64,000 nt of DNA from contig MPNC01000011.1 of NCBI GenBank assembly GCA_002238825.1, forward strand, positions 53,914 to 117,913, written 5' to 3'. Positions within the stretch are counted from its first letter, which is position 1. Every line of letters begins with the position of its first letter. The position numbers were made by a program, and so were the translations under genes. This DNA comes from SAR202 cluster bacterium bin87. GTDB lineage: Bacteria; Chloroflexota; Dehalococcoidia; Lucifugimonadales; UBA3495. This document shows positions 36,431-45,246 of the stretch, piece after piece. The notes beneath the pieces were generated by a model. It worked only from the letters and a program-made list of their open reading frames with translations. It ran no database searches and was not told the DNA's origin.

Positions 36431-36727
36431 TTAACCGCAGCTTCCACTTGCCCGAGGAATCCCCATAGAGGGCACAAACGCGATCTTTGACGGCAATTTC
36501 GGCAGTCGGGGGACCCGACAAACATGACGGGAAACCAGTCCACCCATCCCCAGATGATGAGCTAGGGTTGCCAGAAGGACCAGCCCGACATGGGCCACCA
36601 GGCGGTGATCGTCAAAAGCGATATGGATGGGGTCAAGACGCTCAGGCGATGCCATCCGTTGAGCGCTCCTTGTTTCAGGGTGGTTTTCTGTTTCAAAAAC
36701 CATTATCCCCGAAGCCGGGAGCACCTT
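36431..36727 (-). mobile_element. IS1380-family remnant, second copy
   Basis: The minus frame 36724-36431 reads RLDPIHIAFDDHRLVAHVGL and VLLATLAHHLGMGGLV, parallel to the copy at 34519, with a similar outer end (GGTGGTTTT, AAAAACCAT, GGGAGCACC). It is more decayed. Same orientation as the first copy. Confidence 0.6.
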
Positions 36728-37146
36728 CTCATCGCCTCACCACGACGCCACATTCATCTCTTCGGTGGATTGGGGCCAAAGCGTAGTTGTGGCATAAAAA
36801 GACAACAGAAAAGGGACTGGACCTAACCAAGGCGAGCCGGGAAACCCTGCTGGCAGTCATAGCGGAGCGAGCGGAACGGAGCCTGCACCATCTGGTGATC
36901 AGCCGGAAATCAGTGGCGGAACCCGCTCGGAAGCGGGCAGCGGCAGCAAAATCACCCTGGCGTCCCTCTTCGGCGCCTGGCGGGCCAGGGGGCCACAACC
37001 CCTTTCCTGGAAATCCGCCGGTTGCTCGCTTCCCCTCAACTCTGAACAGTTATACAAAAGCTCTTGATATTGTCCAGTTAGGTGGGCTGAAATGGGAAAG
37101 TGACCGGCAACGGGCAACGGGCAAATATGTGGAGACGGGCAGGCTC
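36728..37146. other. IS debris between HEPN locus and NHL gene
   Basis: A short plus frame reads EKGLDLTKASRETLLAVIAE (from about 36811), which resembles the start of an IS66-type transposase but then diverges. At 37038-37051 a solo copy of the MITE-3 terminus (TCTGAACAGTTA) occurs. No intact gene. Confidence 0.35.
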
Positions 37147-38145
37147 CTACAAGTTTATCGAGGGTTCCTCGTAATCCTTTAGCTTGTTGTAGATTTGAAG
37201 CCGGTGATGGTAGGACTCCAAAACTATGATCCGGTCGTCTGCGTCAACGTTCACAGCCACTGGCCGCCGGAACCGCCATTCAGGCTCCAGATCCGTCCGC
37301 CGCCTGGCTTTGATGATATCCGGATTGGCGTCGATGTAGGTCTGGGCCCATGGCGAAGGCTCTTGGGCGTCACCGACCAGCGCCGTAATATATTGGCCGT
37401 CGGCGGCGTATATCTGGACTCGGTGGTTCCCCCAGTCAGTTACGTATACATCTCCATCTGAGTCCACAGCTACACCGGATGGCCCTTTGAGCGAACCCAC
37501 CCCGGTGCTGGAGCCTTCGAACTTAACGAGCAACTCTCCAGTAGGGGCGAATTTTTGCACCCGGTTATTTCCCCAATCCGCGACGTAGATGTTGTCCTGA
37601 CGGTCGATGCAGATGCCCCATGGCATCTCCAGATCTCCGTCACCGCCACCTCGCTTCCCGAATTTGGACTGAAACTCACCGATCTGGCTGAAACTCTGCA
37701 CCCGGTGGTTCAAGCTGTCCACCACCCAAACGGTTCCCCGGGAGTCGAAAGCAATTCCTGACGGTCCGTTTAGCTGCCCGTCTCCGCTGCCGGACCTGCC
37801 CCAGTGATATCGATAACTACCCTCTTCACTGTAAATGGTTACCCGGTTGAGATACTCGTCCGAAACGAACACTCGGCCGGTACGGTCCAAATCAATTGAC
37901 CGGGGCCAAACGAAGCGCCCGTCTTCCTCGCCGACGGAGCCGAACTGTCCTTGAAATTCGTGGTCAAAGTTGATCTTGGTGACACGCTGCCCCAATTGTT
38001 CCACGCCGCGGCTCAACACATACATGCGACCGTTCGATCCCAAGACGAAATCTTGGGGAGCCCAAAAACCCCAGCCGGCCTGACTGTACATGCCGATGCA
38101 GTAGCTGTAGTCATACACCCGGCCGGCGGCGACGGTGGTCAGCAT
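37147..38145 (-). CDS. NHL-repeat beta-propeller protein
   Basis: 332 residues, ATG 38145 after GAGAGGAGAT. Clear NHL blades: GQLNGPSGIAFDSRGTVWVV, GDLEMPWGICIDRQDNIYVA, DWGNNRVQKF, GSLKGPSGVAVDSDGDVYVT and DWGNHRVQIY. No signal peptide seen; six blades likely. It follows DUF1501 and DUF1800 genes in the same direction with short gaps (36 and 29 bp), so it is probably the last gene of a three-gene operon. Confidence 0.85.
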   Translation of the reverse strand: MLTTVAAGRVYDYSYCIGMYSQAGWGFWAPQDFVLGSNGRMYVLSRGVEQLGQRVTKINFDHEFQGQFGSVGEEDGRFVWPRSIDLDRTGRVFVSDEYLNRVTIYSEEGSYRYHWGRSGSGDGQLNGPSGIAFDSRGTVWVVDSLNHRVQSFSQIGEFQSKFGKRGGGDGDLEMPWGICIDRQDNIYVADWGNNRVQKFAPTGELLVKFEGSSTGVGSLKGPSGVAVDSDGDVYVTDWGNHRVQIYAADGQYITALVGDAQEPSPWAQTYIDANPDIIKARRRTDLEPEWRFRRPVAVNVDADDRIIVLESYHHRLQIYNKLKDYEEPSINL

Positions 38146-38181
38146 ATCTCCTCTCCCGCGAACTATTTTGGGGTCCGAAAT

Positions 38182-39324
38182 CTACACGAAGGACATTTGC
38201 TCGAAGTGTCCACCGACGATAGGTACCGGGTCGAGTCCCAGCCACTTTTCCGCCAAAGTGGAGTAGAAGCCACGGAAATCATAGTTGGGCTCCAGGTCTC
38301 CCTGAGTGAGATCCTCCGGTTTCAGCGACGGATAGGTCCCGTACATTCCACCATTCACCCGGTCGCCAATGGCGAACGCTACCCCAGCCGCTCCGTGGTC
38401 GGTACCAGTGCCATTATCGCGGACGCGGCGCCCAAACTCGCTGAACAACATGATAACCACCTCGTTTGAGGCGTCGTGCTCACGCAGGTCGTCGAAGAAG
38501 TCGCGTATGGCAACGGAAATTTCCGTCCAAAGCTTTTCATGTGGTCCCAGCTGATCATAGTGGGTGTCGAAGGGCCCGTGGGAGGTGTAAAAGACCTGGG
38601 TGCCCAGACCGGCGAGATGCACTTGGGCCACGTCTCTGAGGCGCCTCGCGATGGAATTATTGGCGTACTCTACGTTTGAAGAATAGTTTTCGGGAGCGAC
38701 CCGGATGATGTCGGCTCCTCGCAACGCATCCCGTCCTGCCTGTCCCAGATATTCCATGGTCGGTCCGGCGCCGATGAGGGGAGAGTACATGCGGGCAAAG
38801 GTCTCCAACAACTGGACCCGATCTTCCTCGGAGGCGATTCCCGGATTTGATGAGAGTACACCGTATGAAGGAAGGTGGTTGACAGAAGTAACAGGAACCC
38901 CCTTCATGGCCAGCGCCCGAGGCAAGCCCTGGCCCAAGTTAACTCCCTTCAGCACGTTCTCGCCGCCAGGATCCAAGTCCCGGATGACCTTGGCGAGCCA
39001 GCCGTTAATACCGATGGAATCCGGCTCGCAGGTATGCCAGATGTCCATGGCACGAAAGTGCGAACGGGGTGAATTTTCAAACCCGATTCCGTGAATGATT
39101 GCCAGGTTGCCCTGGTCGTAGAATTCTTTCAACGGCTCCGAATCGGCCCGGAATGCCAGTTGGTCATTTATGGGCAGCAATTGGTCCTCAGGGACATGGA
39201 CCTTGGGCCGGTTATCCCAATACAGGGGATTGCTATAAGGAACAATCGTATTGAGATAGTCGTTGGCCCCAGTTAGCTCCAGCACGACCAGCACGGGGTC
39301 TTTGTGGGTTGACGCCATGTTCAT
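38182..39324 (-). CDS. DUF1501 family protein
   Basis: 380 residues. Family landmarks: VLVVLELTGANDYLNTIVPY at the N-terminus, DQGNLAIIHGIGFENSPRSH with FRAMDIWHT, SEFGRRVRDNGTGTDHGAAG, and the C-terminal GLDPVPIVGG. DUF1501 proteins resemble sulfatase/alkaline phosphatase folds and are usually paired with DUF1800, as here. The Tat-type leader of many relatives is missing. ATG 39324 (MNMASTHKDP) has AAGG close by; the second ATG is equally possible. Operon partner of the upstream DUF1800 gene. Confidence 0.85.
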   Translation of the reverse strand: MNMASTHKDPVLVVLELTGANDYLNTIVPYSNPLYWDNRPKVHVPEDQLLPINDQLAFRADSEPLKEFYDQGNLAIIHGIGFENSPRSHFRAMDIWHTCEPDSIGINGWLAKVIRDLDPGGENVLKGVNLGQGLPRALAMKGVPVTSVNHLPSYGVLSSNPGIASEEDRVQLLETFARMYSPLIGAGPTMEYLGQAGRDALRGADIIRVAPENYSSNVEYANNSIARRLRDVAQVHLAGLGTQVFYTSHGPFDTHYDQLGPHEKLWTEISVAIRDFFDDLREHDASNEVVIMLFSEFGRRVRDNGTGTDHGAAGVAFAIGDRVNGGMYGTYPSLKPEDLTQGDLEPNYDFRGFYSTLAEKWLGLDPVPIVGGHFEQMSFV

Positions 39325-39353
39325 ATCCTTCTACATCAGTTGTATGCGCTTGC

Positions 39354-40769
39354 CTAGGCAAACTGATATTCTCGCGAGGCGGCAATCAAGGTCAATATCT
39401 TGCTCACGTTGTGCATTGTAGCCCTGAATTCTTCGTGGGTGCTCCAGGCTAGATCGCCACATTTTTCGGCATGGGCAATCAATTCAGAGTGGGTCGCCTC
39501 ATTGACTTCCAACAGTCCCATCGCATCGAGACAAGCTTCCACTATCGCCCGGGGGGAAGAATCCCCATGCATATGCACATTCACCAACACCCGTTTGACG
39601 ATAGCCTGCACGCCGGGTAGTGAGATGTCTCCAAATATCCGCGCGGCAAAGTTCACCCGGCGCATCAAAACGCCGGGGTCGATCCATTCTGAGCCTGTGT
39701 GCCAACCCTCCACACTGGGAGGATTGAGCAGCTCTTGTCCCTGCCAACCGCACTCCAACGCCAGATTGTTGAATCCTGGCTTGAAGCCTTCATAGTTGCC
39801 CGCCATACGCACAGTGCCAACGATCAATTCAGCCGGGCTTTTCACCCGGGCGAAGCGGGCATTCTTGAAGAACTCTGAGTTGAACAACGCTCGTAAAATA
39901 GACCGGATGTCGCCACGGGATTCATTGTAGGCATCCGCCAACAACTCGATGGCTTCAGGGTCAACTGGTGGTGTAATGTTCCAACTGGCGACATGGGGCT
40001 CGTCGGCGACGAAGAATCTGTAGAGGTGACGGGCCAGGAACCGGGCCGTAGCCGGTTGATCCGCAATAATGTCCACGATGTCTTCGCCATTGAAGTTCCC
40101 GGTATACCCCAGGAAGGTCTTCTCCCGATCGTCGTGGTCCTCAGGTTTGTAGTCGAACAGCCAGGGGAAACGACCGTAAGGATTACGGGGAATCTTTGGG
40201 GCAATCGTCCATCCGGTAAAGGCCCTGGCTGCTTCCCTGATATCATCCTCTGAGTAGTTTCCGACTCCGAGAGAGAAAAGCTCCAACAGCTCCCGCCCCC
40301 AGTTTTCATTTATGGCGCCGTCACGATTTCCCTGGTTGTCCAACCAGAAGATCATGGCTGGCGACTTTGCAACCTCGACCAGCAGGTCGCGGTAAGTACC
40401 CAATCCGTATTCACGGAAGATGGCAATCTGGCGAGTCAGCTCCAGTGGATTGTCCACCTTGGAGTTGCTGGTGGCGAACAACTGATGCCAGAAGAGGGCC
40501 ATCTTCTCTTCCAGAGGCCGTTTGGTGTTGATCATCCGGAACACCCAATTGGCCTGATTTATTGCCGGCGCCCCGGCCCCCTCATAACCCGGGAAGACCC
40601 GGTACAGCAGTTCGTCGTCTATGGCCGGCTGCCGCTCTGGATACAGAAGCTCCTCGACCACGGCTTCGTAGCCTTTGGAGACACGCTCCTCCAGTTCCTC
40701 ACGGGTATCACCGAAGCCTGCCCGTCTCATTAAATGGGCCATCAATCGAATGTTTTCTTGGTGGGGCAT
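39354..40769 (-). CDS. DUF1800 family protein
   Basis: Start taken at ATG 40769 (MPHQENIRLMAHLMRRAG) behind GAGAGGTGG; the frame is open upstream to 40856. 471 residues. DUF1800 features: MRRAGFGDTREELEERV, MALFWHQLFATSNSKV, NENWGRELLELFSLGVGNYS, AARAFTGWTI and HLYRFFVADEP. Function of DUF1800 is not established; it co-occurs with DUF1501 in Chloroflexota and Planctomycetota. First gene of the DUF1800-DUF1501-NHL operon. Confidence 0.85.
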   Translation of the reverse strand: MPHQENIRLMAHLMRRAGFGDTREELEERVSKGYEAVVEELLYPERQPAIDDELLYRVFPGYEGAGAPAINQANWVFRMINTKRPLEEKMALFWHQLFATSNSKVDNPLELTRQIAIFREYGLGTYRDLLVEVAKSPAMIFWLDNQGNRDGAINENWGRELLELFSLGVGNYSEDDIREAARAFTGWTIAPKIPRNPYGRFPWLFDYKPEDHDDREKTFLGYTGNFNGEDIVDIIADQPATARFLARHLYRFFVADEPHVASWNITPPVDPEAIELLADAYNESRGDIRSILRALFNSEFFKNARFARVKSPAELIVGTVRMAGNYEGFKPGFNNLALECGWQGQELLNPPSVEGWHTGSEWIDPGVLMRRVNFAARIFGDISLPGVQAIVKRVLVNVHMHGDSSPRAIVEACLDAMGLLEVNEATHSELIAHAEKCGDLAWSTHEEFRATMHNVSKILTLIAASREYQFA

Positions 40770-40869
40770 TACCACCTCTCCGTTTGTCGAGCCCAGAACG
40801 CTAAGCCAGCCGCCAGTTCCCAGCATATTAGGATTGGCCAAGTCGAATGTCAACAAAAACCCGTAACAG

Positions 40870-40884
40870 GTAACTGTTCAGAGT
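40870..40884. repeat. solo MITE-3 terminus
   Basis: TAACTGTTCAGAGTT, the left end of the MITE-3 family, with no matching right end found nearby. The following 40885-41202 shows no gene. Confidence 0.45.
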
Positions 40885-41202
40885 TGATGAGGCGAATTTG
40901 CCGGGCCCACGGTCCTGCTGAAAAACACTGCCGCCCAAGCCTGAATCCACCAAAGGGTTGCGGTGGCGGCGGTAAGACGAGGGATGAGGTGTCAGGAAAC
41001 AGGCTGGCGAGGACCTGATGCCGCTGAAATGGACGACGCGGAGCGCGGCTGCCACGCCAGGGGGATTTTGACGGCCTGTGGCAGCGGCGCTGGGAGCGAT
41101 TTTCAGTGCCGACCGAAGGCGGAGAGCGTCAAGGATCCGGCCGGGGGCTGATCGGCCAGGCGTGGGGCGTCATCGTGGACAGGTCAAACGCCGAGGGTGC
41201 GG

Positions 41203-41463
41203 TCAGGACGGGAGTGGCAGGGCGCGCAATCGGGCGAAGGCGGAGCTGAACTGGTGTTGCCAGGGCCAGCTCTGGCCCCCTGCGGCAGGCTCAGGATTGG
41301 CGGGGAACCGTTCTGAGGGGAGATGGTTGAGGCCCACGCCGTACTTGAGATCGCGGATGGCGTTCTCGATCTCGGCGTGGTGGCGATGGTCGGCCTCCAG
41401 GTCCAGCGTGTCGCCATCTCGGTCGGCGATGAAGGCGTGATAGCTGTAGTTGGTCAAAAACAT
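41203..41463 (-). mobile_element. IS1380-family transposase C-terminal remnant
   Basis: The minus frame reads YHAFIADRDGDTLDLEADHR, then AEIENAIRDLKYGVGLNHLP and SERFPANPEP, matching the C-terminal catalytic Glu region of IS1380 transposases (E..IRDLK.G.GL.H.PS..F.AN). Truncated on both sides. From 41464 to 41956 nothing is recognised. Confidence 0.7.
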
Positions 41464-41956
41464 CCCATCCTGAGGGTTCGTCTCCGCCGATCCCGAACCG
41501 GACAGCTAGCGCGCAACTTCACCGCCCCGGCTGGTGCCAGCAGGATACCTGCTGCGGCGATGGCCATCGTGGATTGGGACGCGGAGCGCTCGGAGCCTGA
41601 GTACCGGCAGGGTCAACGCAGCGAGGGTTGGGAAGTTGTCGTGCCGGAACTGCTCTTGGAAATGGAACCCAGATGGCGGCCGGATGTCAGAGCAGACACC
41701 CCGAGCATCTCCAACCGGATACAACGTTATCGACGTGGAAATGAAAGGTAGTCGCCGATACCGCAACTGCCGCAACAGTATGGCTGAGTGCGGAGAGCGT
41801 CAAGGGCGACCCTGGCGTGGCGCATCACGCTCCCGCTCCTCGACGGCCAGGCTAAAAGCAGCTACACACGGGTGCGGAACGGACTTTGGGAACGAGATTA
41901 ACAGCGCCTTCTCCGCCGTGCGAGCCTGCAACCGGGGATCATCCCGTTGGCGGATT

Positions 41957-42004
41957 CACTGTTCGCATGACCGTCGCTGGAAATCGGCGGTCATGCGAAC
42001 AGTG
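41957..42004. repeat. 17-bp perfect inverted repeat
   Basis: CACTGTTCGCATGACCG (41957-41973) and CGGTCATGCGAACAGTG (41988-42004) with a 14-nt loop. There is no T tract, so an ordinary terminator is unlikely; it could be an element end, an operator or a structured RNA. It lies in an otherwise gene-free stretch. Confidence 0.6.
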
Positions 42005-42132
42005 TCGTACGGCGACTGTGCAACGCCGACGTGACGTTCGGGTCGGAGGCGGCGTACTAAAACACGATGCCATACTTGAAGTCATACACGAAAATTGTGT
42101 TGAGTCTATTTGTACTCAATTCGAGGAAGATT

Positions 42133-42153
42133 TGGTGCCGAGGGAGGGATTCG
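42133..42153 (-). other. att-like site: tRNA 3'-end fragment
   Basis: On the minus strand this 21-mer has the form of a tRNA 3' end: T-arm CGAATCCCTC followed by CCTCGGCACCA with encoded CCA. The rest of a tRNA is absent. It lies 180 bp beyond the integrase C-terminus, where an attachment site is expected. Confidence 0.55.
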
Positions 42154-42332
42154 TATAGTAGTCGATTTGGGACCGGGAATCGACCGGGTTTCCTACTCAA
42201 ATCTGATGTCGGTGACGGTGCGCTCTGGGACGTTTTGGCGACTTTGGTCGACAAATGGTCGACAAAAACCCTCTTCCAGTCTCCATAAAAAAGCTGCCCT
42301 TTGTCTCGATCATACCACCGTAGACAAAGTGG

Positions 42333-43506
42333 TCATCTTTCTTCGTCTTCGGACGTTTTCGGGCCCGAATCAAGCTGGAATTGGTCCATGGCACTGTCGA
42401 TGGCGTCGGGTGCCCGAGGCTCACTGCCGGGCAGCAAATGGGCGTAGGCCTTCCAAGTGATCGATGGGTCAGAATGCCCGACGCGGGCCGAAACCTCGGT
42501 GATCGGAACGTTAAGGTCCAGTGCCTGAGAAACGCGAAAGTGTCTGAGGTCACGGTCGCGCATCTTAGGGTGTCCAACGCGGACCGCCAGGTCTTTCACC
42601 GCCCGCGTGAGTTCCATGGGGTTGATGAACCGTCCAATCTCGTCGGCGAACGCCAGGTTGTTGTCCTGGTAGATCTCCCAGTAATCGGCTTTATGGGTTT
42701 CCTGCTGCCCCCGGTGCCGCCCCAGTACGCCCACCGCAATTGCGGGCAACTTGACAGTGCGCCGACCGCGGTCGGACTTGGGCGGGTCCACCACCAGACC
42801 AGTTGACCGGCGGCCCAGTGAACGTTCGATGCGGATCTCCCCATTGTCGAGGTCCACGTTGTCCCAAGTCAAAGCCAGAGTTTCTCCCCGGCGAGCGCCG
42901 GTGCAAACCTGGACGAAGATGGCAGCGAACAAGGGATGGTTCTCCTCCTCCGCCAATTGCAGCATGGCGATCACCGTTTCTGGGGAGGGCGGCACGATCT
43001 CTTTTCGGAGGGATCGGCGGAGGCTTGACGTCTCGCACAGGGTTATGCCGGGCATAGCCCATGGAGATGGCGTACGTCACGGCGCCCGACAGGACGGTCC
43101 TGACAAGTTGGACGCCTTTGGCTTCCATCCCGGCACGGAGGAGCGTTACCTGCAGGCGCTGGACATGGCGCGCTGAGAGATCGTCAATATACACGTTGCC
43201 CAGTCGAGGAATGAGGTGTTCATTTGCTATGCCGGAGTAACGATCGATGGTCGACTGTTGCCAACTCTGAACGGTTCCGTATTCTTCGATCCAACGCGGC
43301 AACCAGTCGCAGAACCTGATGCGCTCGGCGGCCGGCATAGGGGCGCCTTCGAACTCGACGAGAAGGCGCCTTAACTCCCGTTCTGCGTCCCTCTTGGTTC
43401 CCTTGAAGGTGAAGTACCTTCGGATGCGCTTGCCGTTCGGGTTGCGACCCAGGCTGATGGTCAATCCCCAGGTGCCGGGACCGCGGTTCCTGATGCTTCC
43501 TGTCAT
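42333..43506 (-). pseudogene. phage/ICE tyrosine integrase, broken by one frameshift
   Basis: N-terminal part from ATG 43506: TGSIRNRGPGTWGLTISLGR (arm-binding type), then the SAM-like core-binding domain (IDRYSGIANEHLIPRLGN, LSGAVTYAISMGYARHNPV). At the AAAA run (plus 43002-43005) the frame shifts by one base; the continuation reads EIVPPSPETVIAMLQLAEEE to the end at 42333. The catalytic domain keeps Arg in CTGARRGETLALTW, DRDLRHFRVSQ, RVGHSDPSITWKAYAHLLPG with the Tyr. Removing one A restores a full-length integrase of about 390 residues, so it is recently broken or a sequencing error. It pairs with the excisionase at 43731 and the att site at 42133. Confidence 0.85.
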
Positions 43507-43730
43507 GTGTTTCCTTGGAATAATTTAGGTTCGGATAAGTGGTTGCTTTGGGCACGCGTTCCTGGTCTCGTTAGCGAATCTTCTTCCATTGACGCGCATA
43601 GCGAAGCGCACCGCCAACGCCACGTTCACGTCCGCGGCGCCGCGCGACGCAAGGCGCAGGTCGGATCCGGGTCCCAAAGCGTGGGCCGGGAACGCGTGGT
43701 TGTCGGGACGTCAGGCCAACCGCAGAGCAT

Positions 43731-43934
43731 CTATTGCTCAGAGTGCGTTCCCCATGGATCGATTGCGTGGGCCGGGTTCAGGAACTCGTCCACTGCGGCT
43801 TTCGGTATGAGCAGCCGCCCTCCGGCTTTGAGGGATCGAATCTCTCCTCGATAACAGAGCTCTCGGACTTTCCATTCGCTGAGACCCAACATCTGTGCGA
43901 CTTCCTTAGCTGAGTAAGCCAGTTTCTCGACCAT
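43731..43934 (-). CDS. excisionase-like helix-turn-helix protein
   Basis: Start at ATG 43934 (MVEKLAYSAKEVAQMLG) with AGGAGGCAAGAA upstream. 67 residues of the MerR/HTH_17 excisionase type: AYSAKEVAQMLGLSEWKVRE (helix-turn-helix), GEIRSLKAGGRLLIPKAAVD (wing), then FLNP. It binds DNA, either directing integrase or controlling transcription. It lies 225 bp upstream of the integrase in the same direction, as in integrative elements. Confidence 0.8.
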   Translation of the reverse strand: MVEKLAYSAKEVAQMLGLSEWKVRELCYRGEIRSLKAGGRLLIPKAAVDEFLNPAHAIDPWGTHSEQ

Positions 43935-44321
43935 TTCTTGCCTCCTGTTCTGGCGATGTCTGTGGCGTGGCTGTGTGAGCAATGGGAGTCCCAAAAACCG
44001 ATCCACGCCTTTCGGGAGAGCATAGAGGAGGACATGGTTCCGGCTTTCACGTTAAGGCGGACCGCTCTTGCCTACCCCCGAAATCGCCCCCAAAGCATCA
44101 CGTACCTGTGTGCAGTTGAGTCCCGCGGTGCGTGTTCAAACGCGATCATTGGGCGGCAAATCTCGCCCCGTATCTTCGAGGTTCCCGACTATCCGATGGT
44201 TTCGTAGAATGTGCCACGCGTCGGTGCATCACGAAATCGAGATCACGCATATGGCGTGGCCCTGGTACCGGACTTGCCGTCCGGCCGGGTGCGTCTCGTG
44301 CAATCAAGGAGAAGGGCGTAG
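43935..44321. other. intergenic, nothing recognised
   Basis: A 387-bp gap between the divergent excisionase and the epimerase gene. I see no RNA, repeat or ORF of note apart from the AAGGAG ribosome site at its right end. Confidence 0.4.
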
Positions 44322-45224
44322 ATGCGATGTGTTGTAACCGGTGGGTGCGGGTTCATCGGCTCCCGTCTGGTCGAGCGATTGATGCAGTTGGGGCATAGCG
44401 TGGTTGTGCTGGACGACATGTCGGCCGGGAACGCTGGGGAAATGAACCCCTCCGCTGAGTCGGTCGTAGGCTCGGTCGCCGATTTCGACACGGTGCTTGC
44501 GGCGGCCCGGTCCGCCGATTGGATTTTTCACACGGCCGCTTGGCCCCGCATCGAACGATCCGTGGCCGACCCCATGGGGACGCACGACGTGAACGTCACC
44601 GGGACACTGAACGTGCTGTGCGCGGCGCAGCAGAACGGCGTTCGGCGCGTGATCAACTCCTCGTCGTCCAGCGTGTACGGCGACCAACCCACGCACCTGA
44701 TGCGCGAGGATATGACGCCCAGCCCCAAGTCGCCCTATGCGCTGCAGAAACTGATGGGCGAACAATACGCGGAGCTATTCGCCCGTCTGCACCAGATGAC
44801 TGTGGTCTCGCTTCGCTACTTCAACGTCTACGGTCCAGGGCAACCGTCTGAAGGCGCATACGCGCTGGTGATACCGCGATTTTTGCGCATGAAGACGGAG
44901 GGACAACCTCTGACCGTTTACGGCGACGGGACCCAGACCCGCTCCTACACCCATGTTTCCGATGTGGTGGCAGCCAACATCCTGGCTGCCACTGCACCTC
45001 TGGCTGCAGGCAGCCATACGGTGCTCAACATCGGCACCGATGTCGAAACGTCCGTCAATGAAATCGCCGCGATCATCGGCGGACCGATTCGCCACATCGT
45101 GCCCAATCCCAGGGCCGATTTTGAGGAAGCCCGCAAGGCGGCCGATTATTCCAGAGCCCGCTCCGTCATCGGCTGGAAGCCGCGAGTGTCATTTGCAACG
45201 GCTATTGGATCCTTGACGGTGTAG
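44322..45224 (+). CDS. NAD-dependent nucleotide-sugar epimerase/dehydratase
   Basis: 300 residues behind CAAGGAGAAGG, ATG 44322. Extended SDR: VTGGCGFIGSRLVERLMQLG (NAD site), SSSSVYGD (active-site Ser) and SPYALQKLMGEQY (YxxxK). SLRYFNVYGPGQ and GDGTQTRSYTHVSDVV are typical of UDP-glucose/UDP-GlcNAc 4-epimerases. Directly upstream of the giant glycosyltransferase gene with a 22-bp gap, so it probably supplies its sugar donor and is co-transcribed. Confidence 0.9.
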   Translation: MRCVVTGGCGFIGSRLVERLMQLGHSVVVLDDMSAGNAGEMNPSAESVVGSVADFDTVLAAARSADWIFHTAAWPRIERSVADPMGTHDVNVTGTLNVLCAAQQNGVRRVINSSSSSVYGDQPTHLMREDMTPSPKSPYALQKLMGEQYAELFARLHQMTVVSLRYFNVYGPGQPSEGAYALVIPRFLRMKTEGQPLTVYGDGTQTRSYTHVSDVVAANILAATAPLAAGSHTVLNIGTDVETSVNEIAAIIGGPIRHIVPNPRADFEEARKAADYSRARSVIGWKPRVSFATAIGSLTV

Positions 45225-45246
45225 TTGTTGTTGCTCGCAGCTATTC

